DNA of 64,000 bases from Enterocloster aldenensis (GTDB taxonomy: Bacteria; Bacillota; Clostridia; Lachnospirales; Lachnospiraceae), in assembly GCF_003434055.1 (NCBI RefSeq), contig NZ_QVEX01000021.1, positions 18,509 to 82,508 of the forward strand, read 5' to 3'. A program made the translations under genes and the position numbers. Below are positions 25,400-35,156 of the stretch, piece after piece. Under the pieces are notes generated by a model. That model did no database searches and had not been told where the DNA came from. It saw nothing but the letters and a program-made list of their open reading frames with translations. The first letter of the stretch is position 1. The number at the start of each line of letters is the position of its first letter.

Positions 25400-26779
25400 A
25401 TGATGATAGAGAAGATGAATCAATATGACGCGGTTATAATAGGCTTTGGTAAAGGCGGCAAGACAATGGCAGGAGCCCTTGGGGCGGCAGGCAAAAAGGT
25501 TGCCCTGATTGAGCGTTCTTCCATGATGTACGGCGGCACTTGCATTAATGTGGGATGTATTCCTACCAAATCACTAGTATATCGTGCCGGCCTTGCTTTT
25601 GCAAAGGGAGGGGAACAGAACCATAAGGCAGATGCTTATAGGGAAGCCATGGCTCAGAAGGATGCACTGACAGCCAGGCTAAGGAAAAAGAATTATGATA
25701 AGCTGGACAGCAGCCCTAATATAACGGTCATGGACGGCACAGCCAGCTTTGTTTCACCTCATGTAGTGGAGGTGGTAAATGGGGAGGAACGGTTTCGGGT
25801 GGAGGGAGAGCTAATCTTCATTAATACCGGTTCCAGTGCCTTTGTACCGCCCATTGAAGGCCTGAAGGATAACCCGTATGTTTATACAAGTGAAGGGCTT
25901 TTAAACCGCAGGGAACTGCCTGAAAAGCTGGTTATCATCGGAGGCGGATATATCGGGGTAGAATTTTCTTCCATTTATGCAAGTTTTGGCTCAGAAGTGA
26001 CCATACTTCAGGATGGGGATGTTTTCCTGCCAAGGGAGGACGCTGAGATTGCAGGGGAAGTGAAAAAGTCACTGGAGGCAAGAGGCGTCCGGGTCCTGAC
26101 CGGGGTTAAGACAAAGGCTGTGCGCCAGGGCCAAGGCAAGGCAATTGTGGACCTGGAGGGCAAGGAGGGTCCGTTGGAGCTTCAAGCGGACGCAGTGCTG
26201 GTGGCCACCGGGCGAAGGCCAAACACAAAGGACCTGAATCTCAAAGCCGCAGGCGTTGAGGTCAATGCCAGGGGCGGCATCATTACCGATGATTCGCTTA
26301 GGACCACGGCGCCTCATATATACGCAATGGGCGATGTGAGGGGCGGGCTTCAGTTTACATACATTTCCCTGGATGATTTTAGGATTGTAAAATCCAGCGT
26401 CCTGGGAGATGGAAGCTACGATTTAAAGAAGAGGGGGGCTGTGCCCTACAGTGTGTTCCTGAATCCTCCATTTTCAAGAGTGGGTATGGGTGAGAAGGAG
26501 GCCCTGGAAGCAGGATACAAAGTTAAGGTGGCAAAACTGACGGCGGCATCCATCCCAAAGGCCCAGGTCCTGGAGCAGCCGGTTGGACTTTTAAAGGCAG
26601 TGATTGACGAGGAGACAGGATTGATTCTGGGAGCCCATCTGTTCTGTGAAGAGTCCTACGAACTTATCAATATGATTAAACTGGCCATGGATGCAAAGCT
26701 GCCCTACACCGTGCTGCGGGATACCATCTATACACACCCCACCATGAGCGAGGCTTTTAACGATCTATTTGCAATATAA
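25400..26779 (+). CDS. FAD-dependent NAD(P)-disulfide oxidoreductase, RclA-like
   Basis: A 459-residue flavoprotein of the glutathione reductase/mercuric reductase class. The FAD-binding loop VIIGFGKGGKTMA, the redox-active pair in GGTCINVGCIPTK (C48, C53), the NAD(P) loop VIIGGGYIGVEF and the late APHIYAMGDV segment are all present. The YGGTCINVGCIPTKSLV pattern is that of RclA, which protects against reactive chlorine by reducing Cu(II). The C-terminal HPTMSE motif is kept. AAGGAG precedes the ATG at 25400; a TTG-started extension to 25325 would run through the promoter. It is followed by a CcdA-TlpA fusion 27 bases later, giving a thiol-redox operon. Confidence 0.9.
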   Translation: MMIEKMNQYDAVIIGFGKGGKTMAGALGAAGKKVALIERSSMMYGGTCINVGCIPTKSLVYRAGLAFAKGGEQNHKADAYREAMAQKDALTARLRKKNYDKLDSSPNITVMDGTASFVSPHVVEVVNGEERFRVEGELIFINTGSSAFVPPIEGLKDNPYVYTSEGLLNRRELPEKLVIIGGGYIGVEFSSIYASFGSEVTILQDGDVFLPREDAEIAGEVKKSLEARGVRVLTGVKTKAVRQGQGKAIVDLEGKEGPLELQADAVLVATGRRPNTKDLNLKAAGVEVNARGGIITDDSLRTTAPHIYAMGDVRGGLQFTYISLDDFRIVKSSVLGDGSYDLKKRGAVPYSVFLNPPFSRVGMGEKEALEAGYKVKVAKLTAASIPKAQVLEQPVGLLKAVIDEETGLILGAHLFCEESYELINMIKLAMDAKLPYTVLRDTIYTHPTMSEAFNDLFAI

Positions 26780-26806
26780 ACCATTTCATTATAAGGAGAT
26801 TACTTT

Positions 26807-28183
26807 ATGGGATTTTCATTTGATATAAGCGTACCTGTCCTGACCGTATTCCTTCAGGGCCTGGTCAGTTTTTTCTCACCCTGCGTGCTTCCGCTTTTGC
26901 CCCTGTACATCGGATATCTGTCAGGAGGGACCGGAAAACGCGGGGAGGATGGCCGCATCCACTATGAGCGGAAAAAGGTCATGATCCATACCCTTTGTTT
27001 TGTCATTGGCGTAAGCTTTGCATTCTTCCTGCTGGGATTCGGCTTTTCAGCCATGGGGAATTTCTTTAAGAGCAACCAGCTGATGTTTGCCAGGGTGGGA
27101 GGCATCCTGGTGGTGCTTTTTGGACTGTACCAGCTGGGCTTTTTCGGCACATCCCAGGTACTGGGCAAGGAACGGAGGCTTCCGTTTAAACTGGATGCCC
27201 TGGCCATGTCGCCATTCACGGCGCTGCTCATGGGATTTACCTTCAGCTTTGCATGGACCCCATGTGTGGGCCCGGCCCTGGCCAGCGTGCTGTTGATGGC
27301 GGCTTCCGCAAGCACCAAGGCAATGGCTTTTGGACTGATTGGCGTGTATACTATTGGTTTCGTCCTTCCGTTCCTGGCAGTGGGACTGTTTACAACCTCG
27401 CTTCTGGAGTTCTTTAAGACACATGTCAATGTGGTGAAGTACACGGTTAAGGTGGGAGGCGTCCTGATGTTGGTCATGGGGCTTTTGATGTTCACAGGCA
27501 GGATGAATGCCGTGACCGGATATCTTTCCACATTCCAGGCGCCGTTCGCTGCATCGGATGATAAAACGGCCGGCGGCAATGGCGGGGATGATACGTCCCG
27601 GAGCCAGGGCGCTGCAGGACACAGCATGGAGGAAGAAGAAACGGATACAAGCGCGGCCCATACAGAATCAGAGGAAGAAGGGACGGATACAAGCGCGGCC
27701 CATACAGGAGCAGATGAAGGGACGGCAGATGAGCAGACGCTTCCTGCCATTGATTTCACCTTGACAGACCAGTATGGGAATACCCACACCCTGTCGGATT
27801 ACAAAGGCAAGACCGTGTTCCTTAATTTCTGGGCAACCTGGTGTCCGCCATGCCGTGCCGAGATGCCGGATATCCAGAAATTATATGAAACATATGACAC
27901 AGAAGGGGACGACGCCCTGGTTGTACTGGGAATCGCTGCCCCGGGCATGGGAAGCGAGCGTTCAGAGGAAGGGATTAAGGATTTTCTGGATGAGCACGGA
28001 TATACCTATCCTGTCCTGATGGATACCACAGGCGATATCTTTATGGGTTATGGCGTATTTTCCTATCCCACCACATTTATGATTGATAAGGACGGAAATG
28101 TATTTGGATATGCCAGCGGACAGCTGAGTGAAGACATGATGAAGAGCATAATTAAACAGACAATGGAAGGGAAGCGGAGTTAA
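26807..28183 (+). CDS. CcdA-type thiol transporter fused to a TlpA-like thioredoxin domain
   Basis: A 458-residue fusion. Residues about 1-235 form a six-to-seven-helix CcdA/DsbD-like membrane domain with the cysteine motifs FFSPCVLPLLP and SFAWTPCVGPA, which carry electrons across the membrane. A linker (about 245-310) rich in D, E, T and S contains the tandem repeat GTDTSAAHT twice. The extracellular domain (about 315-458) is TlpA/redoxin-like, with WCPPC (C346, C349). The fusion would hand electrons straight from CcdA to the outside thioredoxin. AAGGAG lies about 13 bases before the ATG. It follows the RclA-like gene in one operon. Confidence 0.91.
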   Translation: MGFSFDISVPVLTVFLQGLVSFFSPCVLPLLPLYIGYLSGGTGKRGEDGRIHYERKKVMIHTLCFVIGVSFAFFLLGFGFSAMGNFFKSNQLMFARVGGILVVLFGLYQLGFFGTSQVLGKERRLPFKLDALAMSPFTALLMGFTFSFAWTPCVGPALASVLLMAASASTKAMAFGLIGVYTIGFVLPFLAVGLFTTSLLEFFKTHVNVVKYTVKVGGVLMLVMGLLMFTGRMNAVTGYLSTFQAPFAASDDKTAGGNGGDDTSRSQGAAGHSMEEEETDTSAAHTESEEEGTDTSAAHTGADEGTADEQTLPAIDFTLTDQYGNTHTLSDYKGKTVFLNFWATWCPPCRAEMPDIQKLYETYDTEGDDALVVLGIAAPGMGSERSEEGIKDFLDEHGYTYPVLMDTTGDIFMGYGVFSYPTTFMIDKDGNVFGYASGQLSEDMMKSIIKQTMEGKRS

Positions 28184-28187
28184 AAGC

Positions 28188-29825
28188 ATGAAAAGAGGCA
28201 GAGGCAGAAGAAACCATAACAGAAGAGCAAGGCATATCTGGCGTAAAACATGGTTGCTGTCAGCGCTGGCCGCTGCCGCCATCCTATACGGAATCGTGGA
28301 ACTGAGGACGGGAAAGGAGAAGACGCAGGACAATGCCCAGGTAAGCGCAAAGATGCCGCCCGCCAATCCCGCCGCAGCAAAGGGCCTGGCCAATGACAGG
28401 GACAGCGGTTTTGGGGACAGTGGGGAACCGGAATATTTACCGCAGGAATGGAGTATCCGGGTGGTGGATGTAAATGATACGGAAACCGTGGAAATCCTGG
28501 CCGGATGGTACCAGGAAACGGATGATGCATCCATAAGGGCATCCCTGGAAAAACAGGCGGCCCGGATTGCTGCAAAATGGAACCGGAACCCGGTGGATTC
28601 CCAGATGGAAGCCTTTGATAAGGAGACAGGCACATACCTGTATTCCGATGAGGTGTATGGACGGGTGCTGGATGAAGGCAGGCTGGCAGAGGAACTGTTC
28701 CGGGAAGTGAAGGCCTGGAAGCAGGAAGGAGGCGGGCAGGGCAGGGGACAGGCAGGAGAAAACGGCCGGGAGGAAACCCGGCCCGGCCCGGTCATACAGG
28801 CATCGTTCCTGTCGGTGGCCCCGGTCCGCACAAAGGCCCAGGCAAAGGAACAGTATAAGGTCATAGGTACATTTTCCACCACCACCACCAGCAATAAGAA
28901 CCGGAACCAGAACATCCGTCTGGCAGCGGATGCGGTCGACGGCCTGGTGTTAAATCCGGGTGAGGAGTTTTCCTTTAACATGGCAACCGGGAACCGTACC
29001 AGCGATAAGGGATACCAGCCGGCAGGCGCGTACCGGAACGGGGTACTGATTGAGGAGCCGGGCGGAGGCGTATGCCAGGTATCCACCACCCTGTACCACG
29101 CAATCATCCAGTCAGGCTTTAAGACCACGGAGCGTAATTTCCACAGCTTTGCCCCAAGCTATATTGAGAAGGGACAGGACGCCATGGTAAGCTTTGACGG
29201 TTATGCTGGCCCAGACCTGCGGTTTGTCAATACAGGCAGCACATCCATTGGGCTGCGGGCAGCATTTGCCGACAATAAACTGAAGCTGTCAATCGTAGGG
29301 CTGCCGGTGCTGGAGGACGGGAAGACCGTATCCATGCGCTCGGAAAAGGTCAGGGACCTGGAGCCGCCGGAACCAGTGTATGAGGAGAATCCGGAACTGG
29401 CTTACGGGGAAGAAAAGATAGTGGAACAGGCCCAGCCGGGATCTGTGTGGAAGACATACCGGCAGGTAAAGAAGGACGGCGAACTGCTGGAAGAGACGGC
29501 GCTGCATACCAGCACATACAAGGCAAAGGCTGCCAAGATACAGAGGAACTCCTCTGCCGTGCCGTCCGGGGAGGTACCGGGCCGGGAAAACGCGGACCAG
29601 GCAGCCGGGCTGCAGGAAGATGGGAACCGGAATGGAGCAGGAATGCCCGGAGGGGACCAGGAGGCGCCTTCCCGGGATGCGGTTCCCCAGGCCGGAACCG
29701 GCCAGGACGGTCCGGTTCCGGATACAACAGGACCGGAAACACAGGGCCGGGAGATTGTCATACAGAACATGCCTGATATGGGGATACCGGACCTTAACCT
29801 GGCAGGGCCTGGCAATGGGGGCTGA
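28188..29825 (+). CDS. VanW family protein with G5 domain
   Basis: A 545-residue cell-envelope protein. The basic N-terminus is followed by one membrane segment (about residues 20-37). A helical region comes next, then a VanW domain (about 220-360; NPGEEFSFN, GGGVCQVSTTLYHAI, ERNFHSFAP). A G5-like domain follows (about 395-435), ending in a Pro/Gly/Asn-rich tail of about 90 residues. VanW occurs in some vancomycin-resistance clusters, but most members, like this one, stand outside them and have no proven reaction. It starts five bases after the CcdA-TlpA stop and is probably co-transcribed. The tail is low in complexity and may reach the wall. Confidence 0.88.
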   Translation: MKRGRGRRNHNRRARHIWRKTWLLSALAAAAILYGIVELRTGKEKTQDNAQVSAKMPPANPAAAKGLANDRDSGFGDSGEPEYLPQEWSIRVVDVNDTETVEILAGWYQETDDASIRASLEKQAARIAAKWNRNPVDSQMEAFDKETGTYLYSDEVYGRVLDEGRLAEELFREVKAWKQEGGGQGRGQAGENGREETRPGPVIQASFLSVAPVRTKAQAKEQYKVIGTFSTTTTSNKNRNQNIRLAADAVDGLVLNPGEEFSFNMATGNRTSDKGYQPAGAYRNGVLIEEPGGGVCQVSTTLYHAIIQSGFKTTERNFHSFAPSYIEKGQDAMVSFDGYAGPDLRFVNTGSTSIGLRAAFADNKLKLSIVGLPVLEDGKTVSMRSEKVRDLEPPEPVYEENPELAYGEEKIVEQAQPGSVWKTYRQVKKDGELLEETALHTSTYKAKAAKIQRNSSAVPSGEVPGRENADQAAGLQEDGNRNGAGMPGGDQEAPSRDAVPQAGTGQDGPVPDTTGPETQGREIVIQNMPDMGIPDLNLAGPGNGG

Positions 29826-29938
29826 GAAAATATTGCAGCTGTTCTGGCGGCGGGAACCTGCGCAGCCTGAACGATTACAAAATATTCGAAAAAAGCAGTG
29901 CATTTTTCTGGAATTAATGGTATTATTTACAAAGATGT

Positions 29939-29953
29939 ACCAGATGTTCTGGT
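29939..29953 (+). promoter_or_regulatory. Inverted repeat before the Rrf2 gene
   Basis: ACCAGATGTTCTGGT is a perfect six-base inverted repeat around TGT, 25 bases before the Rrf2 start. It is placed as an operator for autoregulation, but it could be chance. Confidence 0.42.
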
Positions 29954-29977
29954 GTGTGAAAGGGGAGTAGTGATAAA

Positions 29978-30412
29978 GTGACAAGCGAATTTACAATTGC
30001 AGTCCATGCATTGGTTTTTCTCAACCATAAGGCCCAGGTGTATTCCAGCGAGGGCTTGGCAGATAACGTCTGTACCAATGCAGCGAGAATCCGCAAAGTC
30101 ATGGCAAAGCTTAAAAAGGCTGACTTAGTGAAGACAAAGGAAGGCGTGGACGGCGGATACCTGTTCCACCGGGATAGCCAGGAGATAACCCTGTCCATGG
30201 TGGCAGAGGCCCTTGAGACCCCATTCGTGACAGTTTCATGGAAGAGCGGGGATCCTCATATGAGCTGTATGATTGCCTCAGGCATGGCCGGGGTGATGGA
30301 TGAATTATATGGTGATTTGGACCGTTGCTGCAGGGAACGGCTGAGTCACGTGACAATAGCTGATTTAGACCACAGGATATTTGGAAAAGACGCAGCGGTG
30401 ATGACCAGGTAA
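29978..30412 (+). CDS. Rrf2 family transcriptional regulator
   Basis: A 144-residue regulator with a GTG start at 29978, preceded by AGGGGAG. The winged helix (about residues 1-75; YSSEGLADNVCTNAARIRKVMAKLKKADLV in the middle and EGVDGGYLF as the wing) matches Rrf2 proteins. The C-X-X-C-type cluster motif of IscR or NsrR is not present; cysteines occur singly and as an RCC pair near residue 114-116, so binding of an iron-sulfur cluster is uncertain and a YwnA-like thiol or ligand sensor is possible. It lies alone between the VanW and cardiolipin synthase genes. Confidence 0.85.
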   Translation: MTSEFTIAVHALVFLNHKAQVYSSEGLADNVCTNAARIRKVMAKLKKADLVKTKEGVDGGYLFHRDSQEITLSMVAEALETPFVTVSWKSGDPHMSCMIASGMAGVMDELYGDLDRCCRERLSHVTIADLDHRIFGKDAAVMTR

Positions 30413-30557
30413 TTCCGGTCAGGCCGCGGCGCCTTTTTGCTTTCCGGCAAAGACGTATGATGGAAACACAGACATGCCGGCAGGCCTGACGGCTTGCAAA
30501 ACAGGCCGGGTCATGAGATAATAGGAAAACCGGACAAAACAGAAGAGGAGTGAGTGA

Positions 30558-32111
30558 ATGATGAAAAAACTGCGGGGATTATTCAGGATCATATTTGGGC
30601 GGACAGCGTTTGTCATCCTGTTCATGGCCATACAGCTGGGGATCCTGTTCGGGGTGTTCAGGTGGCTGGAGGATTATGTCCATATCATATATGTGGTGTC
30701 CATCCTGCTCAGCGCCGTGGTCATCATATATATTTTCAACGAGCCCATCAATTCCAGCTTTAAGATGGCCTGGATCGTGCCCGTGCTGGTGATTCCCGTA
30801 TTCGGGGTGCTGCTTTATATCTTTGTCCAGATGCAGTTTCAGACCAAGCTTCTGGCCAGGCGTCTTAAGAACACCATAAAGTCCGCGGCGCCCTATCTGA
30901 ACCAGGACCTGGCCGTACAGGAGAAAATCAGGAAGTCCAGCCAGAGGAGCAGCCATCTGATTGATTATATGAAGGATTATGCCGGGTACCCGGTATATGA
31001 AAATACCTCTGTGGAGTATTTTCCGCTGGGGGAGGACAAGTTTGAGGCCCTGAAGCGGGAACTCAGGGCTGCCAGGCATTTTATCTTTATGGAGTATTTT
31101 ATTGTTGAGCGGGGATATATGTGGGACAGTATCCTGGAAATCCTGGAAGAGAAGGTAAAGGAGGGCGTGGAGGTCCGTGTCATGTATGACGGGATGTGCT
31201 GTCTGATGCTGCTGCCTTACCGGTATCCTAAGGTACTGGAGGGGAAGGGAATCAGGTGCAAGATGTTCTCACCCATCAAGCCCACCCTGTCCACCTATCA
31301 GAATAACCGCGATCACCGCAAGATTGTGGTGATTGACGGCCAGACCGCATTTACAGGCGGGGTAAACCTGGCGGATGAGTATATTAACAGGAAAGTACGG
31401 TTCGGCCATTGGAAGGATACGGCCGTGATGCTGAAAGGAGACGCGGTGAACAGCTTCACCATGATGTTCCTGCAGATGTGGAATGTAACGGAGCGGGAAC
31501 AGGATGACTTTGGCCGTTACGTACTGCCAAGAGGCGCCGCAGAAACCGGGGAAGGGGAAACCGGGGGCTTCGTCCTTCCCTATGGGGACAGCCCCATGGA
31601 CCGGGAACAGGTGGGGGAAAGGGTGTATCTGGATATCCTTAACCAGGCCAAGAATTATGTCCATATCATGACCCCGTACCTGATACTGGATGACGAGATG
31701 GAAAATGCACTCTGTTATGCTGCAAAGCGCGGCATTGACGTGGCCATCATCATGCCCCATATCCCGGATAAGAAGTATGCGTATCTTTTGGCAAGGACCT
31801 ATTATCCTGAGCTGATTGAGGCAGGTGTGAAGATTTACGAATATACGCCGGGCTTTGTACATGCAAAGGTATTTGTCAGCGATGACGAGAAGGCGGTGGT
31901 GGGAACCATTAACCTGGATTTCAGAAGCCTGTACCTGCATTTTGAATGTGCTGCTTATATATACCGGAATCCCGTGGTCCTGGATGTGGAAAAGGATTAT
32001 CAGGATACCTTGATGAAATGCAGCCGGATTACCATGGAGGATTGCAGGGATTACAGCTGGGGCGGCAGGAAGCTGGGACGGCTGATGCGGCTGGTGGCCC
32101 CCCTGATGTAG
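30558..32111 (+). CDS. cls: Cardiolipin synthase (phospholipase D family)
   Basis: A 517-residue membrane enzyme that joins two phosphatidylglycerols into cardiolipin and glycerol. Two to three N-terminal hydrophobic segments (about residues 12-35, 38-60 and 70-92) precede two PLD domains. The HKD motifs are NRDHRKIVVIDG with H253 and VHAKVFVSDD with H435; note that the first reads H-R-K, where the usual HxK spacing is kept. The length is usual for Cls. GAGGAG stands about eight bases before the tandem ATG codons at 30558 and 30561. It is probably transcribed alone or with the SulP gene after it. Confidence 0.92.
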   Translation: MMKKLRGLFRIIFGRTAFVILFMAIQLGILFGVFRWLEDYVHIIYVVSILLSAVVIIYIFNEPINSSFKMAWIVPVLVIPVFGVLLYIFVQMQFQTKLLARRLKNTIKSAAPYLNQDLAVQEKIRKSSQRSSHLIDYMKDYAGYPVYENTSVEYFPLGEDKFEALKRELRAARHFIFMEYFIVERGYMWDSILEILEEKVKEGVEVRVMYDGMCCLMLLPYRYPKVLEGKGIRCKMFSPIKPTLSTYQNNRDHRKIVVIDGQTAFTGGVNLADEYINRKVRFGHWKDTAVMLKGDAVNSFTMMFLQMWNVTEREQDDFGRYVLPRGAAETGEGETGGFVLPYGDSPMDREQVGERVYLDILNQAKNYVHIMTPYLILDDEMENALCYAAKRGIDVAIIMPHIPDKKYAYLLARTYYPELIEAGVKIYEYTPGFVHAKVFVSDDEKAVVGTINLDFRSLYLHFECAAYIYRNPVVLDVEKDYQDTLMKCSRITMEDCRDYSWGGRKLGRLMRLVAPLM

Positions 32112-32243
32112 GAGGGGGCGTATGTTTTAAGGATGATTTTGTATTATATGAGAAACATTCCGGAAAGCTCTTGATGGAACCACCCATTTCCATATATAGT
32201 TAAATAGTTTATAAAAATTTTATATTTAACAAAGGATAGGGAA

Positions 32244-33911
32244 ATGAGTATGAAAGATTTAACACCACAGCTGTTTCTGTCCATGAAACAGTATACCGGA
32301 AAACAATTTACAGCAGATGTGATATCAGGCATCATAGTGGCAATCATTGCGTTGCCGTTGTCCATCGCCCTGGCCCTTGCTTCGGGCGTTACGCCGGAGC
32401 AGGGCCTTTATACTGCCATCGTGGCTGGCTTCATCATCTCCTTTTTAGGAGGAAGCAAGGTGCAGATTGCCGGTCCCACCGCTGCCTTTGCCACCATCGT
32501 GGCCGGGATCGTGCTGAAGAACGGCATGGAGGGGCTGGCTGCTGCCACCATACTGGCCGGCATCCTGCTGATTGTCATGGGCGTGCTGCGCCTGGGAAGC
32601 CTGATACGGTTCATACCGTATACCATCACCACCGGGTTTACCACAGGCATAGCCGTTACCATCTTCATCGGCCAAATTAAGGACTTCATGGGGATAACCT
32701 TTTTACATTCCCCGGTGGAGACCATGGAGAAGCTCAGGGAAGTCTTTGTGTGTATGGATACCTTAAACCCCATGGCAGTGCTCATAGGTGCCCTGTCCCT
32801 GGCAATCCTTATCATATGGCCCAGATTTATCAAAAAGATACCGCCGTCCCTTGTGGCTGTCATTGTGTCGGCTGTCCTGGTAAAGGGGCTGGACCTGAAG
32901 GTGAATACCATTGGGGACCTGTATACCATATCCTCCGGCCTGCCGGTGTTCCATATGCCCCATATCACATTTGGCCTGATTCAGAAGGTGATGCCGGATG
33001 CCCTGACCATTGCCGTGCTGGCTGCCATTGAATCCCTCCTGTCCTGCGTGGTGGCTGACGGCATGGTGGGAGGAAGGCATAACTCCAATATGGAACTGAT
33101 TGCCCAGGGCGCAGGCAATGCGGCGTCCGCCCTGTTTGGCGGGATCCCGGCAACAGGGGCCATTGCCAGGACGGCTGCCAATATCAAGAACGGGGGACGC
33201 ACGCCAATGGCCGGCATGGTCCATTCCGTGGTATTGCTTCTGGTGCTTATATTCCTGATGCCCTATGCGGCCCTGATTCCCATGCCGGCCATTGCCGCCA
33301 TCCTGTTCATGGTTGCGTATAACATGAGCGAGTGGAGGGAATTCACTGACGTGGTGAAAACCTCGCCTAAAAGTGATGCGGCGGTGCTGCTGATTACATT
33401 TTTCCTGACCGTGGTCTTTGACCTTGTGCTGGCCATCGGCGTGGGGCTTGTGTTATCCTCCTTCCTGTTCATGAAACGGATGGCGGATGTGTCTGATATT
33501 TACGGATGGAAGTATGCGGAGGATTACAGGGAAGGGGAGGACGCGGAGCGGATTGACTTAAAGCCGGTTCCAGCCCATGTGATGGTGTTCGAGGTCAGCG
33601 GCCCCATGTTCTTTGGCGCGGCGGACAAGATTGCCCAGATACCCTTTGATTCCAGGAAGCATGTGCTGATACTCAGGATGCGCAGTGTCCCGGCCATGGA
33701 TGCCACCGCCCTTAACAGCCTGAAGAAGCTGAATGGGCGCTGCAGGAAGGCACATGTGACCATGATCCTGTCCCATGTCAATGAACATCCCATGTCCGTT
33801 ATGGCCAGGTCGGGCTTTGACCGGGAAATCGGACATGATAATATCTGCCCCTCCATTGATGCGGCCCTTGAGCGCGCCTCTGCCATTGACAGGCGCAGTG
33901 GATCGGTATAG
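32244..33911 (+). CDS. SulP family anion transporter with STAS domain
   Basis: A 555-residue membrane transporter of the SLC26/SulP family, moving sulfate, bicarbonate or another anion. The N-terminal signature (GIIVAIIALPLSIALALASG) and the following VQIAGPTAAFATIVAGIV block are typical; about 12 to 14 membrane segments cover residues 25-415. A cytoplasmic STAS domain follows (about 440-545) with LILRMRSVPAMDATALNSL at its core. The substrate cannot be read from the sequence. AAGGATAGG precedes the ATG at 32244; a second ATG two codons later is possible. Confidence 0.92.
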   Translation: MSMKDLTPQLFLSMKQYTGKQFTADVISGIIVAIIALPLSIALALASGVTPEQGLYTAIVAGFIISFLGGSKVQIAGPTAAFATIVAGIVLKNGMEGLAAATILAGILLIVMGVLRLGSLIRFIPYTITTGFTTGIAVTIFIGQIKDFMGITFLHSPVETMEKLREVFVCMDTLNPMAVLIGALSLAILIIWPRFIKKIPPSLVAVIVSAVLVKGLDLKVNTIGDLYTISSGLPVFHMPHITFGLIQKVMPDALTIAVLAAIESLLSCVVADGMVGGRHNSNMELIAQGAGNAASALFGGIPATGAIARTAANIKNGGRTPMAGMVHSVVLLLVLIFLMPYAALIPMPAIAAILFMVAYNMSEWREFTDVVKTSPKSDAAVLLITFFLTVVFDLVLAIGVGLVLSSFLFMKRMADVSDIYGWKYAEDYREGEDAERIDLKPVPAHVMVFEVSGPMFFGAADKIAQIPFDSRKHVLILRMRSVPAMDATALNSLKKLNGRCRKAHVTMILSHVNEHPMSVMARSGFDREIGHDNICPSIDAALERASAIDRRSGSV

Positions 33912-34014
33912 ACTGAAATGGACCGGGCAGTTAGGGAGAAGGCGCGTTGGCGGGCATAAACCGCTGCTGCCGGGAATAGATTGTGAATACGAAACCGGGA
34001 AAAGGGGATATAGG

Positions 34015-35010
34015 ATGAAAGTCATCGATATGCACTGTGATACCATATCTGAATTACATAAAGACCATTTGCAGGGAGGCAGTTCCTCCATACTGGAGAA
34101 CAGCCTGATGATAGACCTTAAGAAAATGCAGGCAGGGGATTACGGACTCCAGAATTTTGCCTTGTTCACCAGCCTGGAACGGGCGGAGGGAAAACCATTT
34201 GAATACTGTATGGGTCTTCTGGATACATTTTATACGGAGATGGAGGCCCACAGTGACATGATTGGCATTGTGCGGTCCTACCGGGATATTGAGGACAACT
34301 GGAGGAAGGGCAGGATGTCGGCCCTGCTGACCATCGAGGAGGGCGGCGTTTGCCAGGGCAGCCTCAGGTTCCTGCGGGATTTCTACCGTCTGGGGGTCAG
34401 GATGATGACACTGACCTGGAATTTCCCCAATGAGCTGGGATTTCCCAACAAAAGGGAACGGCGTGAGGACGGAACCACGTATCTGGTGCCGGACCAATCC
34501 AATGGCCTGACCGGCACGGGGATTGAGTTCGTGGAAGAGATGGAGCGCCTGGGCATGATCATAGATGTGTCCCACCTGAATGATGCCGGCATATGGGATG
34601 TGTTCCGGCATACGAAGAAGCCCTTCGTGGCAAGCCATTCCAATGCAAGGGCAGTGGCGTCCCATCCAAGGAACATGACCGATGACATGATACGGGAACT
34701 GGCAGACCGGGGCGGCGTCATGGGAATCAATTATTATACCTGTTTTTTAAGGGACTTCTGTCAGGATGAGGCACCGGTAAGCAGGGTATCCTATATGGTG
34801 GAGCACATGAAGCACATCCGCAATGTGGGAGGGATCGGGTGCCTGGGGCTGGGGTCGGATTTTGACGGCATTGAATGCGAACTGGAGATGAAGGACGCGT
34901 CCATGGTGCCCATGCTGGCAGATGCCATGAAGCGGGAAGGGTTCAGCCAATCCGAAATCGAGGCTGTATTTTACAAAAATGTGCTACGTGTTTACAGGGA
35001 AATCCTTTAA
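34015..35010 (+). CDS. Membrane-dipeptidase-type zinc dipeptidase (M19)
   Basis: A 331-residue renal-dipeptidase-family enzyme that cuts dipeptides, often with a D-residue at the C-terminal side. Zinc ligands are seen in DMHCDT (H7, D9), in the bridging glutamate of TIEEGG, in VASHSNAR and in the later HxN-like positions; DVSHLND and GLGSDFDGIE complete the pattern. The protein has no signal peptide and is probably cytoplasmic. The ATG at 34015 follows AAAAGGGG; the same frame is open upstream as far as 33775 but that part overlaps the SulP gene and is a shadow. Confidence 0.92.
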   Translation: MKVIDMHCDTISELHKDHLQGGSSSILENSLMIDLKKMQAGDYGLQNFALFTSLERAEGKPFEYCMGLLDTFYTEMEAHSDMIGIVRSYRDIEDNWRKGRMSALLTIEEGGVCQGSLRFLRDFYRLGVRMMTLTWNFPNELGFPNKRERREDGTTYLVPDQSNGLTGTGIEFVEEMERLGMIIDVSHLNDAGIWDVFRHTKKPFVASHSNARAVASHPRNMTDDMIRELADRGGVMGINYYTCFLRDFCQDEAPVSRVSYMVEHMKHIRNVGGIGCLGLGSDFDGIECELEMKDASMVPMLADAMKREGFSQSEIEAVFYKNVLRVYREIL

Positions 35011-35156
35011 TTTAAATAATTTACCTGGATTTTACATTCCTATGGAGCGGATTTTACTTGCATTTGGTATGCTGTTTACATGGAAAGTCCACGGTCCGGA
35101 CCATCGTGGAAAGGATAGAACAGGCAGGCATGCCGGGAAAGGCGGATAAGCGGATA

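Noticed and set aside
30419..30445. Possible terminator after the Rrf2 gene (AGGC...GCCT then TTTTT)
   Set aside because: The stem is only about four pairs, too short to list with confidence.
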